Assembly (NCBI GenBank): GCA_030159075.1
Contig: BROG01000446.1
Location: forward strand, 52,501 to 116,500
DNA from: Atrina japonica
Lineage: Eukaryota > Mollusca > Bivalvia > Pterioida > Pinnidae
Direction of reading: 5' to 3'
DNA: 64,000 bases
The translations under genes were made by a program, and so were the position numbers. Of the stretch, positions 1 through 12,750 are shown piece after piece. Positions within the stretch are counted from its first letter, which is position 1. Each line of letters begins with the position of its first letter. The notes beneath the pieces are model-generated. The model was given only the letters and a program-made list of their open reading frames with translations, was not told the origin of the DNA and did no database searches.

Positions 1-272
1 CTCACGCCTGTAAAAGATCAAATGGCGTTATAGTGTCTTAAATTTCTATGTATATTGTTCTTGTAAATATGATATTGGTTTTTACACCAAGTGCGATTCA
101 GATATCTATCAACATCTGTGGTATATTTGATTACATTCCAGATCATGTGATGACAATTTTTTTACAATTGAACCAGAATATTTTCGACCTCTTGACACGT
201 GGATAAGTAATCGAATCCTTTTATTTACATATCAATTTATATTTATTTTATATTTTATTTATAGATATATAT

Positions 273-446
273 CCAGGTACCTACAAACTCATCATGCCCC
301 AGCTGGGGTTCGGATCCTCGACCTACGGCACCAATCGACTGGCTTTCATGCACGACGTCCTAACCACTTGGCCATCTATGCATCCACAAAAATGAATGTT
401 TCAATACCGGTGAGTAGAATTCCGAACATGAGACCTCGGTTGCATA
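273..446 (-). mobile_element. tRNA-headed SINE, family S1 (copy 1)
   Basis: Read on the minus strand, the segment has a leader, an A-box-like word (TGGCCAAGTGGTTAGG), a B-box-like word near GGATCCGAACCCC, and a tail TGAGTTTGTAGGTACC. Two further copies with the same order lie at 35305-35401 and 35603-35766, which shows that it is a dispersed repeat. The A box resembles tRNA-Leu/Ser genes, but the sequence does not fold as a complete tRNA and has extra sequence upstream of the A box. It is followed on the minus strand by AT-rich sequence, as the other copies are by (TA)n. Confidence 0.75.
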
Positions 447-2375
447 TTAAAAAGCCCTAAAACCAACAACACTATATATCCTAGGGTGCCGGATCTACAT
501 AATAGATAAAAGTCATGAAAAGAATATATAAAGCACTAAAATGACTAACGACACGGATAAAATAAAAGTCATCAGTAATTAGTTATAACAATGTAGCCGG
601 AAAGGGCAACAAGTCTTCCAATGTCGCTACATATTCAGAGCATAGTATAGATAGATATTATAGAATGTTACTCTGTCACTTTCGCTGCAGTCTTTAAGTG
701 ATGTAAGTTATTCAGGTCACCACAAGCTTACACGTTACTAAAGATACAATAGTTTTCACTATCCTTTCATTCATTTACCCAATGCATAGCATGTATACAA
801 ACTTCTGGAATATTTTTAGCTGAAAAAGTTGATGTGTAGCAGACGACCTCTTAACAATATAATCTCGACATAATGTATTCTAGTCTTATTTCAAAACTGC
901 GGTAAATTATCATCAACAATTCTTCAATTAAGTTTTATCAATTCACTCTCATAAAATGCCCGTCGTCTTTTTTTTTTCATACACCGCACATCACATATCT
1001 ATGTAAGAGTGTATAAAAACATATGCCATGTATCTAAAACTGAAATGTTGCATAAATTAAGCCTCATAACAATGTCAAATACTTGGCATACTTAAATAAA
1101 TTATATAGTTATAATTATTTCATAGTCCATAGCTGCAAGAAAAGTAACATAAGCTTTTAACACCTTTGGTTACACAGTAGTCCGTCTAAGGCCCAAACAG
1201 TACAGAAAAAAGACATCACGCATGTGAGAAGATGATGTAACATACATGTATTTAAGGTTGCCGACTATATATGTGCTAGCTGAACATTAAGGGATTTGCG
1301 CCAAAGATTAACACTGTAAACGCCGAGACATTCAACGACGGAATTGCTCGTCTGCACTGCGTGATATTGCGACGAAAGGAACGCCATACGTGTATTGTAC
1401 GAAATGGACAGATATACAAATAGGATTATATTACATGTTCGCTGCTGGTTATATTGAACTGGAGTCTCACTAAATGTCTCGTGTTGAGCTCATCAAGTTA
1501 TGGTCCTTTAGCTTAATGTTGTTATTGTCTATAATTCAAGGTCGTTATGTTTTATTATTGCCATAGATAACTAGCAATCGGTGTGACATTTGATTTTATA
1601 TTTATGCATCCATCATCTTGCTAACCACATCTTTCTAAGCGCGGCCAATTCTCAATCTGTGGCGGGCTTCTCTATCCCGACCTATAGTATCACGGATTAT
1701 GTCGGAAGCAGCATAATATTTAGTCATTTACCGGAAAATGCAATGACAGAGTTCAAAAGGCGGATCCACAGAAAAAATTAACAGCACGTGCTTATCATAG
1801 CATAATGAGTGAAAGGTAGGGTTCAGGTGAAAAAGTGCATTCAAGAAGGATTCAGTATGATTAAGGACAGTCAATGTACAAATATCTTGTTGATATATTT
1901 TACACCTATGAAAAAAATAACATTCTTTTAAGCATATGCATTTCAGCTTTTCGTCATTCTCAAGATAAGTGCTCTGTTTAAAAGAAACTATAGAATGCTT
2001 TGAATGAAAGACATTCGAGGGAGCATTTGTCACTGCGAACACTATATCGCTGAATCTGTCCGAGTTACAATCAACTCATGATATGAACTATGTTGCATCG
2101 CTTGAACACACATTTAACTTTCATTGGCTGCATGGGCTTGTTTATCAACTGTTGTTATTCAACATTTCAAGTACGTTGTATCAATTTCTAGATCCGGCTG
2201 CCTGGTAAAGACACGGTGTACTTGTACATAGTTAAAATGCAAACCAAATGATATTCAGAAGTATGTTTGTTTGCCTGTGGCAAACATGAGACAGAAAATA
2301 AGATGGTCTTCTTTATTTTCAATAGGATTTATGCATTGTTAAAAAACAACAAAATATAGATGTTTGATTATCGGA
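447..2375. other. AT-rich non-coding stretch
   Basis: I see no recognisable gene, RNA or repeat family. Short open frames exist but have low-complexity composition. It may hold upstream or regulatory sequence for the gene that starts at 2416, but no promoter element can be assigned with confidence. Confidence 0.5.
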
Positions 2376-2415
2376 TTTTGCAGTTACTACTTGTTTTCAT
2401 ACCTAAACGTTTAAA

Positions 2416-2907
2416 ATGGTTCTGGAAACCGAACACGAAGATGAATGTAACATGGATTCTATACAAATAAACAGAGTTTCTGGCGAAGGCAGTTTAGAAG
2501 TGAGATCAGGAACCTTGTATCTTGTGATGACTAGAAACTGTAAATCGGTACGGGTACCAGTCTTTATCAGAGTGTATAAAAACTATTTTGAACATTATGC
2601 TGTGATTTACAAAGACCAACATTTTACAAAAAATGCAGTGTTTTTAAATCTTAAAGACTGCTTGATAAAGAAAAGTGAATTATCAGAAAGGGAGTTTATG
2701 GTTATACCAGAAATAGGAGAAGGATCAGTATCTCATTTTCAAACAAACTCCTCTAGCGATGTGGAAGGCTGGGTATCAGTGTTAAATTCAAAGACAAATG
2801 AAACATCTACGGCGACATTCAGAGACAATTTCCCTAATTTATCGCCACCTATTCCAAAACTACCTTTGATGCCAACCGTCGAGGAAGGCGAGGAAGAAAA
2901 TGGTTGA
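2416..2907 (+). CDS. Small PH-domain-like protein, 163 aa
   Basis: This is the only open frame outside mobile elements that looks like a folded host protein. Residues about 24-126 follow the pattern of a pleckstrin homology fold: a first strand after GEGSLEVRSG, alternating hydrophobic strands (PVFIRVYKNYFEHYAV, then NAVFLNLKDC), and a final helix carrying the characteristic tryptophan (W119 in DVEGWVSVLN). The C-terminus is proline-rich (PPIPKLPLMP, about 144-153), a possible SH3-ligand type, and then acidic (EEGEEENG). PH domains usually bind phosphoinositides or proteins at membranes; no basic phosphoinositide pocket can be proven here. The ATG at 2416 sits in an AAAATGG context and is the first in frame. 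A possible splice acceptor (TTTTGCAG) ends at about 2382, so an upstream non-coding exon is possible. An ATTAAA that could be a poly(A) signal lies near 3153. It may be a single-exon gene, a last exon or a retrocopy. Confidence 0.6.
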   Translation: MVLETEHEDECNMDSIQINRVSGEGSLEVRSGTLYLVMTRNCKSVRVPVFIRVYKNYFEHYAVIYKDQHFTKNAVFLNLKDCLIKKSELSEREFMVIPEIGEGSVSHFQTNSSSDVEGWVSVLNSKTNETSTATFRDNFPNLSPPIPKLPLMPTVEEGEEENG

Positions 2908-3230
2908 AATTGCAAATAACTTATGGTCATTTTGAATTTTATTTAAGATTATCTTCATCGTGATATAAGATTTGAAATTATCTACTTAAGTTGTTATGCT
3001 GGAATTTTTGTTATGCTTATTGACCCTTCGTGACATCAGACATAAGTATTGTTACTTGTCAGGTGCGTGATTAATGTGATAAATCAGATTTCAGATGGTG
3101 AAACTGATAATGTAACTGGTATAGTATATCTTATTTGTTTGTTGTTAAAATGCATTAAAATAATTTCGTTTGTTGAAAAACATTAGTTCGAGTTCAATTA
3201 TGTATTCGTACAAATATTAGTCATCCCCCA

Positions 3231-3233
<3 letters not shown>

Positions 3234-3288
<55 letters not shown>
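3234..3288. repeat. (CA)n microsatellite
   Basis: Uninterrupted CA dinucleotide run of about 27 units, downstream of the PH-like gene. Confidence 0.97.
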
Positions 3289-4635
<1,347 letters not shown>

Positions 4636-5106
4636 GTTTACAGAAAGATATTTTCAGGTGCTATAATGTTTTGTTTTGCTTTATACGATTTCAGTCATCA
4701 AGAAAGAAATACGCCAACAATGATGTCATTAATGGATTAAATGAAACAAAATAACTTATTTAATGAATGCACCTCCAAAACAATGAAATTGTTTTAAAAG
4801 TGATTGATTGTTAAGAAAACACACTCACAAGGAAAAAAAATTCGATAAGTAATCTTTTAAGATTGTAAAGTCCATTAGCTTACTTATTGTTATATTTTGA
4901 GCAACTGTTAAAATTAAATAGATTTTCAGCAAATTGTTTCACCAATCAAATATTTAAAGGTGGGGATTGAGTCTGTGATCGCAATTGGTATACTCAAGTA
5001 ACTAATAAAGTAAATTTGATTAGTTAGCCTAACCGGAAATAAGATTATACTAAAATAATATTAGGTTCATATACCACCATTTAAATTCTAAAATTCTCAA
5101 AAGCTA

Positions 5107-5160
5107 AGATACTTGTTTTACAGTGGATACCAAGATATTTGTTTTACAGTGGATACTCTA
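5107..5160. repeat. Two-copy 27-bp direct repeat
   Basis: AAGATA(C/T)TTGTTTTACAGTGGATAC occurs twice in immediate succession. It lies just upstream of the hammerhead-bearing repeat. Confidence 0.85.
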
Positions 5161-5313
5161 AGACGGATTTGGCAACACATTAGATTCATAATTTGGCCAT
5201 GTATGATACCACCTTTTCTTTCGGAAATATATCTGTATCAAATACTGATGAAGTCGCATTGACAGAAACGGTCGTCTGGGGCATTTCGTGAAACTATAAC
5301 TTTGGTATTGTAA
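5161..5313 (+). mobile_element. Dispersed repeat with hammerhead-like core (copy 1)
   Basis: This segment aligns with 41399-41568 over its length: TTTGGCAA..AC, ATTTGGCC, TTTTCTTTC, the CTGATGA core, and the end AACTTTGGTATTGTAA. Two copies sharing both flanks of the ribozyme-like core show that the core belongs to a mobile repeat. No open frame is present, so any mobility would be non-autonomous. Hammerhead-bearing non-autonomous elements (retrozymes) and PLEs with hammerheads are known in metazoans; assigning this one to either is inference. Confidence 0.6.
5239..5282 (+). ncRNA. Hammerhead ribozyme-like motif (copy 1)
   Basis: Core CTGATGA (5245-5251), stem II arms GTC and GAC around GCATT, then GAAA (5265-5268), a very short stem III and a GTC cleavage triplet (5274-5276). 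Stem I is no longer complementary (CAAATA against TGGGGC), so this copy is probably inactive. The order matches type I hammerheads with minimal stem III. Confidence 0.55.
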
Positions 5314-5865
5314 TAATATCTGTAGAATCGGGGCATTACAAGCTCAAACACCAACAGCTTTAACGCTACAGACCATAAAGGACTGGTCTAAACAATACAA
5401 CACAGTATGTCATTTAGATGTTTGGGGGTTTAAAAGGTTAAAAGACCACAAATACTACAGTGGCATTATTGATATTATTAGGTGTGGATGATAAAAAATT
5501 ATCATATACATTATTTATTTTATTTTTGATACGTAAAGAATATTTCTTTATCTTTACATTTTCTGTTTAAATGAAATACCATACACGATATTTGACATTT
5601 CCATGATGTGTAGTACCATAGCGACCACGGCTTAGATACGTCTGCACGAACACTGTGGCAATATTGATACAATATGCGGACATATCAAAAACATTTCCTC
5701 AACTGATTAAGTCTAATTTACAGAACATTATAACTTTTGTAGTATGTTTATAATATTTGTACCTTACAAATGTTATGTATACAGTAATTGCTGAATATAA
5801 CATTTATCTGTCATAAAAAGATTTGGAATTTAAATTATTATATTACTAAACAAACATTTCAGTAA

Positions 5866-6445
5866 TGGTCAGGGGTGGAGACTCGAACACTGGAATCACC
5901 GTGTTCCGCTTGATTACGAAGATGACGTTTGCTTGAAAGTAAATAAAGTTACATATACTTAAGGTTGGCGACATTAATTCTAAATATTAGTTCTTTGCGC
6001 ACAAACACTTGCAGTGGCATCAATGTACATGTATTCCGCCTAATAACAGAGATGACAGTTGCAAGTTCAGGGTGACACTCACAGCCCCTAAACACCACTT
6101 GTATAGATATATTTGAAAGCTTGAAATTGGTTACAGAGGACTGAATTAAGGACTGACCCTCTAATATTAGTCATTAGTACAAACTCACGCAATGAATTCA
6201 CCATATTCCACCTAATAACAAAAATGGCGGTTACAATTTCAGGGGTGACACTCACAACCACTAAAATGCCACTTTTGAAATTGAATACAGAGAAATATAT
6301 TAAAATATAGAGATTTATGTATTGACCCCGAATATTAGTCGCACAATGAACTCAACGCAATCCATCTACAAAGATGACGGTAATAATTTCAGGTGTGATA
6401 CTGGCATCCACTATAATGCCACTTGTACATATATAATTAAAACTT
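5866..6445. repeat. Degenerate tandem repeat, units about 130-170 bp
   Basis: The anchor CCGCCTAATAACAGAGATGAC and its variants recur at about 5906, 6036, 6208 and 6362. Each is followed by TTCAGG(G)GTGA.ACTC and CACTA.AATGCCACTTGTA. Units differ by substitutions and indels, indicating an old array. Confidence 0.7.
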
Positions 6446-6518
6446 GAAATACAATTAAGTGGCATAAATCTAAAATAATCAATCATAATTACATGATGTG
6501 ATTTGCACTTTTTGTACC

Positions 6519-6523
<5 letters not shown>

Positions 6524-6605
<82 letters not shown>

Positions 6606-6628
6606 TATATATATAGATATATATATAT
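6524..6628. repeat. (TA)n microsatellite
   Basis: Long TA run ending in GATATA variants. It produces spurious Tyr-Ile frames on both strands. Confidence 0.97.
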
Positions 6629-6820
6629 AAATATCGATTTTACATACTTTTACTAATTGCACTTCATGTACATTAACAAAAATAGTTATACATACAAATT
6701 TTATATTCCTGTATATTTTATGAAAGTAAAATTGAAGAAGTACCAACCAATAATCAAAACTCAAGTCCATTATAACACGACGAATTAGATGTGTAAATGG
6801 TCTCAACATAAAGAACAATT

Positions 6821-7611
6821 GCGAATCCCAAACGGGATAAGACCAGGTGTCCGGAAGAAGTCAGCGTCTTCTGCTGGCATGGCACACCCGTAGCAAACGT
6901 TCCATGGAAATCTTTCTAGTCAAGTTTGGTGATAAGGTCAAGTTCGATGAAAAGCACGATTGATGAAAGGGAGTCACTGTCTGTGGCCGTGCTCCAGAAT
7001 ACTATCTAATATTTCTGAGAGGGGGTCTTCATCATGTTGAGCAAGATCCCCGTATCGACCATAAAACTTCTTAAACGACGACTCCAAGCGTTCAACAACG
7101 TAACCATGTGTAAGTAGTTTATTGGTTAGTCGTTTTGCTCTCAGGATAAAACATTCATAAGAGGAGCATGCCCTGGCATAACGTATAATTTGTTAAATGA
7201 AAACGCCATAGGCAGGATAAGATGGAATATTACTACATAGAAACGGGATTTTCGTGATATGGAAATTGAAATCGTCGCGTTTGTCATAAAGGGATGTGTG
7301 ACGTTTATCGTCCTTTCCAATCGACAGGAGTAAATCTAGGTAAGAAGCAGATGTGTTGTTCTCTGTCGACTCATTGATCTCTAGCTCAACAGGATACATC
7401 TGGCCGAAGTAATTCTGAAATTCTGAATTATTTATGGACAGCATATCGTCAATATACCTGTAAGTAAAACTGAACCGAAATGCTAACTGTTTCTTTCCTT
7501 TGGAGAGCAGATACTTTATAAATTCTGCTTCATATGAATACAAAAAGATGTCCGCCAAGAGAGGTGCACAATTGGTTAACATTGGAATGCCGTGAAATGA
7601 AAACGCCATAA
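6821..7611 (-). mobile_element. Penelope-like element, family 2, 5'-truncated
   Basis: The minus strand carries a reverse transcriptase fragment followed by a 3' region ending near TCCCGTTTGGGATTCGC. A related 3' end lies on the plus strand at about 20655-20745. The protein is clearly related to, but distinct from, the RT of the more abundant family 1 in this window: its residues at shared positions differ (ELEINESTENNTSASYLDLLLSIGK against ELEIKDTTESS..ASYLDILL). The 5' part of the element is missing. Confidence 0.75.
7193..7609 (-). pseudogene. Reverse transcriptase fragment, PLE family 2
   Basis: A 138-codon open frame covers the palm core of a Penelope-like RT: motif B as GIPMLTNCAPLLADIFLYSY (usual form GIPMGTNCAP, so the glycine is changed to leucine) and motif C as YIDDMLSIN with both catalytic aspartates. 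It continues to YDKRDDFNFHI and AYGVFI, then meets a stop where family relatives continue with SQ.IRYARAC. The fingers and motif A are absent. The reading frame opens inside the element, so the methionine is not a real start. It is a broken remnant with no expected activity. Confidence 0.8.
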
Positions 7612-7670
7612 GCAGGAGAGGATGTAATATTTCTACTTAGAAACGGGAAGTTCGTGTTATGGAAATAAGT
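7596..7670 (-). mobile_element. Second PLE family 2 fragment abutting the first
   Basis: Sequence from TGAAAACGCCATAAGCAGG to TTCGTGTTATGGAAAT repeats, with substitutions, the stretch at 7196-7266 of the same element. The two lie in the same orientation with the junction inside the RT gene. Partial tandem copies are typical of PLE insertions. Confidence 0.65.
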
Positions 7671-7674
7671 CATG

Positions 7675-7855
7675 TCCAGTATATACAAATGGTTAGGTTG
7701 AACTTAATCAATCAATTGGAAGTAAGTAATTGACAAACTGGACTTCTCGAGCAATATATAAAGAAATTTATGAACTTTTATGCCTATGTTTGTCCCTTTT
7801 TGTATTTGTTTATCAATCTAATTAGTAACAAATTATAAAGAATTTAGAAAAAAAA
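7675..7855. repeat. Dispersed repeat D1 (copy 1)
   Basis: Shares ATATACAAATGGTTAGGTTGAAC, AATTGACAAACT, TTTATGCCT and TATCAATCTAA with 46170-46300. A further part of the family lies at 44035-44130 in inverted orientation. No coding potential seen. Confidence 0.55.
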
Positions 7856-8452
7856 ACTATTGTCACTTTTTTATTATTTGATATATAAAATCAAGATAAC
7901 TAAACAGAAATTGACTTCTTGAAGCGCCCAGGTTATTGTAACGATATTGTAATTGAATATGTAACACAAATATTAACTACTAATCAGGGCTGTGATAATA
8001 TCATTTGACACTCAATCATTATTCTATATTTCGCCGATTGTGGTCGTATTTCAGATCAAGAACATTACTCTATAGCTGAGGTCCTCCACTTCGTTTTTAT
8101 CAGAGCTTTAATTGATAACTGTGCATCTTTTCCCGCGTAAATTGATTACCAAGCACTAGTTTTTCATATACCAAACGTGATTGAAATTGCTTTGAAAACA
8201 ATACCATTAATATAATAATCAATGATTATAAACATATATTATTATATAATCAAAGATTGTTCAATGCAAATATTGCCGCAAGTTTGTAACATAGATGTTA
8301 CAGACCCCTTAGTTTTATAATTACATTGTTTTCTCCACGTGCAATTTATGAAAAAAAATATCTAATCGTTAAAAGAAACATATCCCTATGGATGTAACGA
8401 TAATATCCAAAGTGTAGGCTATCTATCAAGCCCACTGTGTAATGGTGTCAAT

Positions 8453-9285
8453 GTGATGAAACTTTTTAATTCTAACGTAAGACGTAAACGAAGTCACGGA
8501 CATCGTTCATACAACCGACCCTACATACATGATGTCACTTTTTCATCTCTTTTAACTTACGTTAACAAAAACTTGGGTCTTCATCACATTCGCAGCAAAC
8601 TTTATTCTGTTCCTTTTACAAATCTCAATAAAAAAATTTTGAAGAGGCAAGAATGAACGCCTACACGGATTCTTCAACCCCAGATTACATACTGAACTCC
8701 ATTATAATGGACATCCCTTATCACAGGCTGTTTAAGCCTGCACGCGTTACAAACGATGACTGTTCTGAACAGAAACGTCTTTTCCTTTAATTTACATTTA
8801 CAAATAAAGGCATAGACGCTTTAAACATTGACAATGTTCTAAATCACAAAAATGTTCAGTCCTGTATTCCCCCATATTTTAAACTGAAGATTACGCCTTG
8901 CATTCGCATCCAAGATATTCAAGCACAAACCAGGTTTTCAATGCAAACAGTTTTGCAGTGCCTAGACATCAACCCTCTTCTACACAACACAGTCAAATGT
9001 TCATGTGCTTCATCTCCTTTCAAATACAATACTGTCGGGCATGTCATTACCAGCGACGTTTCTATTGTTGAAAATGAAAGCCTCAAAAATCTTATTTTGA
9101 GGGGCCCTAAATACCGGGAAGCCCGTTCCTTTAATTGGCGTCAGAATTTCAGTTTAGTTATGGATTCTGTCGAAAATTATGACAAAGGATGGGCCAAACA
9201 TGAATACGTAGAACCAGACACTTTCTCTGAATGGCTGAAAGCCATACGATGGTTGATAAAATCTCGTATTCGAAAACTTTAAGGG
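8453..9285 (+). pseudogene. PLE family 1 N-terminal region, broken
   Basis: Two open blocks in the order expected for the N-terminal part of this RT type. The first has the basic stretch NVRRKRSHGHRSYNRPYIHD. The second contains a Cys-rich piece (VKCSCASSPFKYN), GHVITSDVSIV, GPKYREARSFNWRQNF, MDSVENYDKGWAKHE and TFSEWLKAIRWLIKSRIRKL. The latter series is shared with copy D on the minus strand (about 14083-14403). Stops at about 8654, 8788 and 9280 break the frame. The function of this domain is not known to me; the cysteines could bind zinc. Confidence 0.65.
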
Positions 9286-9689
9286 ACTATGAATACACGT
9301 TATCCCTCTGTATTTAATGATCCAGAAGTAGTAACTGAACTGGATAGATTACATGACCAATATGTACTGGTACAAGCAGACAAAGCCTCAAATAATATAG
9401 TTTTTATTTGTTAGGCACATTACTATAATTGTTTATTAGAAGAACTTGGGTTTAATACGAATTCTGGAAATCCTACATACACATGTAGCTCAGTTTCAAA
9501 TAACGAGATCCTTCAAAATCACGTATCCGTATTACGCTCATTTGATATACCTACAACGGAGACTTCGAGTTCGAGCTACCACATTTATATTGGATACCTA
9601 AACTTCATAAAACCCCATATAAGCAAAGATACATAGCAGGATCCAGCAAATGTTCTACCAAACCTTTATCATTACTCCTTACCAAGATA

Positions 9690-10487
9690 TTGACAGCCGT
9701 TAAGGAGAAACTTCAACAATACTGTACAGTTGCTTATTCCAGAAGTGGTGTAAATAAGATGTGGATACAGAAAAATTCTAAACAGCTTTTAGAAAATTTG
9801 AAGGCACACAATTTTTCTCGAATTCACAGTATCAAAACTTATGACTTTTCTACTCTTTACACAACTATTCCACATAAAAGATTAAAAGAAAGACCTTTCA
9901 GCATCATAGACAACTGTTTTTTCACTAAAGGTGGTACCCGAAACTTTAAATATCTAGTGATTGGCTATCAGGATACTTATTTCGACAAACGCCACTCTGA
10001 TTCTACACATAAATACACTGAAGTTGATATAAAAAACATGCTGGAATTTCTAATAGACAATATATTTGTAATTTTCGGAGACGTGGTCTTTCAACAAACT
10101 GTCGGCATTACTATGGGAACCAATTGTGCTCCTTTATTGGCCGACCTGTTCCTTTATTCTTTCGAAGCAGACTTCATTCAGAAACTGCTGAATCAAAAGA
10201 AGAAAAAGTTAGCGGTGTTCTTTAATTTGACATCTAGATATATCGACGACGTTTTGTCAATTAATAATGACAATTTTCATACATATGTCAATGCTATATA
10301 TCCCAGCGAACTAGAAATTAAAGATACAACAGAATCAAGCACAAACGCTTCATACCTAGACATTTTACTTATTTTAAACACAGACGGGAAATTATCAACT
10401 AAGCTATACGACAAACGCGACGATTTCGGCTTTCCCATCGTAAGTTTTTCACATTTAAGTGGTAATATCCCTCAGTCACCCGCATAA
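9690..10487 (+). pseudogene. Penelope-like reverse transcriptase, 265-codon fragment
   Basis: An open frame covers most of the RT palm. It includes RSGVNKMWI, motif A (TYDFSTLYTTIPH), HKYTEVDIKNMLEFLIDNIFV, motif B (GITMGTNCAPLLADLFLY, with T for the usual P) and motif C (RYIDDVLSIN, both aspartates present). It goes on through ELEIKDTTESS and LYDKRDDFGFPIV. It stops at SPA where relatives read SPAYGVYISQ; the remaining residues (MIRYARAC to LFVGGC) follow at 10506-10715 in another frame. RT copies element RNA into DNA at the insertion site. Upstream fingers are out of frame. Catalytic residues survive, but the protein is split, so activity is unlikely. Confidence 0.85.
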
Positions 10488-10945
10488 GGAGTTTATATTT
10501 CACAAATGATCCGATATGCCAGGGCGTGTACAACATATGAATATTTCATATACAGAGGTAAACTACTCACTGACAAATTATTGACACAGGGATATCGAAA
10601 ACCGCGTTTAATGTCAACGTTCCGCAAATTTCACGGTCGGTATAATAGCTTTGTTTGCGACTACTCTGTTTCACTAAGTGAAATGTTGAGTTGCCTTTTC
10701 GTTGGCGGTTGTTGAGACGTATGTACCAATTGTGACGAGGATACACTCCTCACGTGTTTCATTGGACTTGACTGTGGACTCACGGCTGGCGTGACCGGTC
10801 GACAGGAGATGCTTACTCCTCCTTGCACCTGATCCCACCTCTTGGTTTCTAGAGGTCTGTGTTTGTCCATTTTTACCGAATTTGTATCTATGTCCTGGAC
10901 ATTCTATTGATTTATACTTTGGTATCTGAATTTTTTATATTCTAC

Positions 10946-12750
10946 AGTCCAACATAACCATAACGACGTGCAAAATAAGATACCTTTATATTTTTTCTTA
11001 TGTAGCTTTAATTTAATGCACTATGGGTACTATGTATTCGATATACTGGTAAGAAATTATAAGTATTACAAAATAACAATATATTTGTTTTTTAAATTTA
11101 TAAATTGAGATATTATTAGAAGTTTTATTATATAATAATGAGATTTTAATGAAAGGTTTATAATGATAATTTATGATGATTGATACTTAAAGAATGCTAA
11201 AGTGTCTATTCGTCGTCACAAATATTATAATTATATCCCCATCCTTCTATTACCTATTGTCAATCAATCGACTTATTATTTTTATAACAGTTTTGCGTCA
11301 ACAAAACCGCGGTACGTGAATTTAGCTAACCAAACATTTTACATGTATAACTATGGCTGCTGTTTACCAACTGACTGGTATGTTATCCATTTTTTTCTTT
11401 TGATTTTCCTTTCATTTTGTCCTTTTGATTATAAACTCATTCATTATACATATGGATTTAAATGTCATTTCAAACATTTTATCGATTTAACCTACCTACA
11501 ATAATGTCTTCACCATCTATCATTTTTGACAGTTTTGTCATTTATTGTTTTTTTTTTCTACAACACAAAAGTTAAAACGTGAAAAACAGTTGTTCAGGTT
11601 GTTATAGTAAGTCTGACAGCTATGATAATGCATTCAGGTAGGAATACGTATCATTTCATTTGTTGTGACTAGTGATCTATAATAGATAGACAGATAGATA
11701 TAGACAGGCAGATGGGGCATTATCCGTACACACCAGGGGCTTAATATGCATTGTTTAATGCATACGTGATACATATACATACCCACACTCAATCTGGGAC
11801 CTCGGTCAACGAGTGGTTAGAGCATCGCGCTTTTAAAAACGACACCTTTTACTTTTACACACAGCGTTAAGTTTTGATTGATATTAGGGTAATTATATAC
11901 TTGACATTTAGTTAGTTTTTTTCAGAAGACTAATGGTCACTCCCGAATTTATTTCAATTTCATTTAATCCCTCGCCATTGAATACGATTTTTTGAGTGAG
12001 GTTTAACACAAACAAAAACTATATACATCATTTTAATGAATATCCATGACATAGAATAGATGTGCAGATTTAGTGGTACACAGTGTAAACATAATTTTGC
12101 ATTAAGAACACATATAAAGGTTGACATATATTTTATGCGAGATTAAACATTTTTATCTAAAACAAATCACTCCCAATACTTAAAGTTCATAATATCTAAC
12201 AACAGTTTCGTATAAACAAATGATCTGCAATAATCAATCGGTAATCAAATGACATGACACTCTTCTTAGATTAGTTTTACCCCTGTATCTACAGCCAGTG
12301 ATAATGTAAAAAAGGAATAAAACTTTGCCATAGGTCCACGACTACGCAAAGACAGCTTTCAGTCCTAGTCGTTGTTGAAAGTAAAATTCATATATGAAAT
12401 GTAGCAAGTATTGGTATTTATAAACCATATATATCTACATTTAAGATACAAAGATGCGGACAGGGGTGTTGATAGAGTTCAACCAGATAAAATAAACTGA
12501 AATACGCTGAACATTAAAATAACAGTTTGGTCGATAAAGAAATGATTCATATTCTTAGGTCAGGAGCGTGAATTTGTATGATATGGATACCCTGCAGAGA
12601 TTCCGATTCTGGGTTCAATCTGTGTTACAATTAAATGTCCGGGTACATACATTTTTAACAATATCATATTAGTCCCTATACCAAATATTGCTGCTCTTCT
12701 CCGGTCAAAGCAATACCTCATAAAACAAACCTTTGCTATATAAAAAAATA
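10946..12750. other. Non-coding stretch
   Basis: AT-rich, with short GATA/GACA-type simple repeats near 11686. A possible tRNA-like head (CGAGTGGTTAGAGCATCGCGC, 11810-11830) lacks the rest of a SINE. The 100-codon frame at 11202-11504 is Tyr/Phe-rich with no recognisable domain. Confidence 0.5.

Larger units (their letters stand above)
8378..10945 (+). mobile_element. Penelope-like element, family 1, longest copy (B)
   Basis: This is the most complete family 1 copy. Homology to the minus-strand copy at 13010-14955 begins at CCCTATGGATGTAA and runs through an N-terminal region, RT and the 3' block, ending near ACTTTGGTATCTGA. The predicted polyprotein is interrupted by several stops and at least one frameshift (near 9560-9640), so it is non-functional. 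No GIY-YIG endonuclease is visible after the RT; the frame stops at LFVGGC before the 3' block. Some PLE clades lack the endonuclease or place it N-terminally, and this copy may be 5'-truncated. The assignment to Penelope-like elements rests on LYWIPKLHK (in relatives), TLYTTIPH, PMGTNCAP and YIDD. Confidence 0.8.

Noticed and set aside
6489..6818. Tyr-Ile repeat protein, with similar frames at 19806, 35595 and 50455
   Set aside because: All are translations of (TA)n tracts.
11202..11504. 100-codon frame
   Set aside because: Tyr/Phe/Asn-rich, matching AT-rich composition, with no domain or splice context.
11798..11835. tRNA-like head CGAGTGGTTAGAGCATCGCGC
   Set aside because: No B box or acceptor stem follows, so neither a tRNA gene nor a definable SINE.
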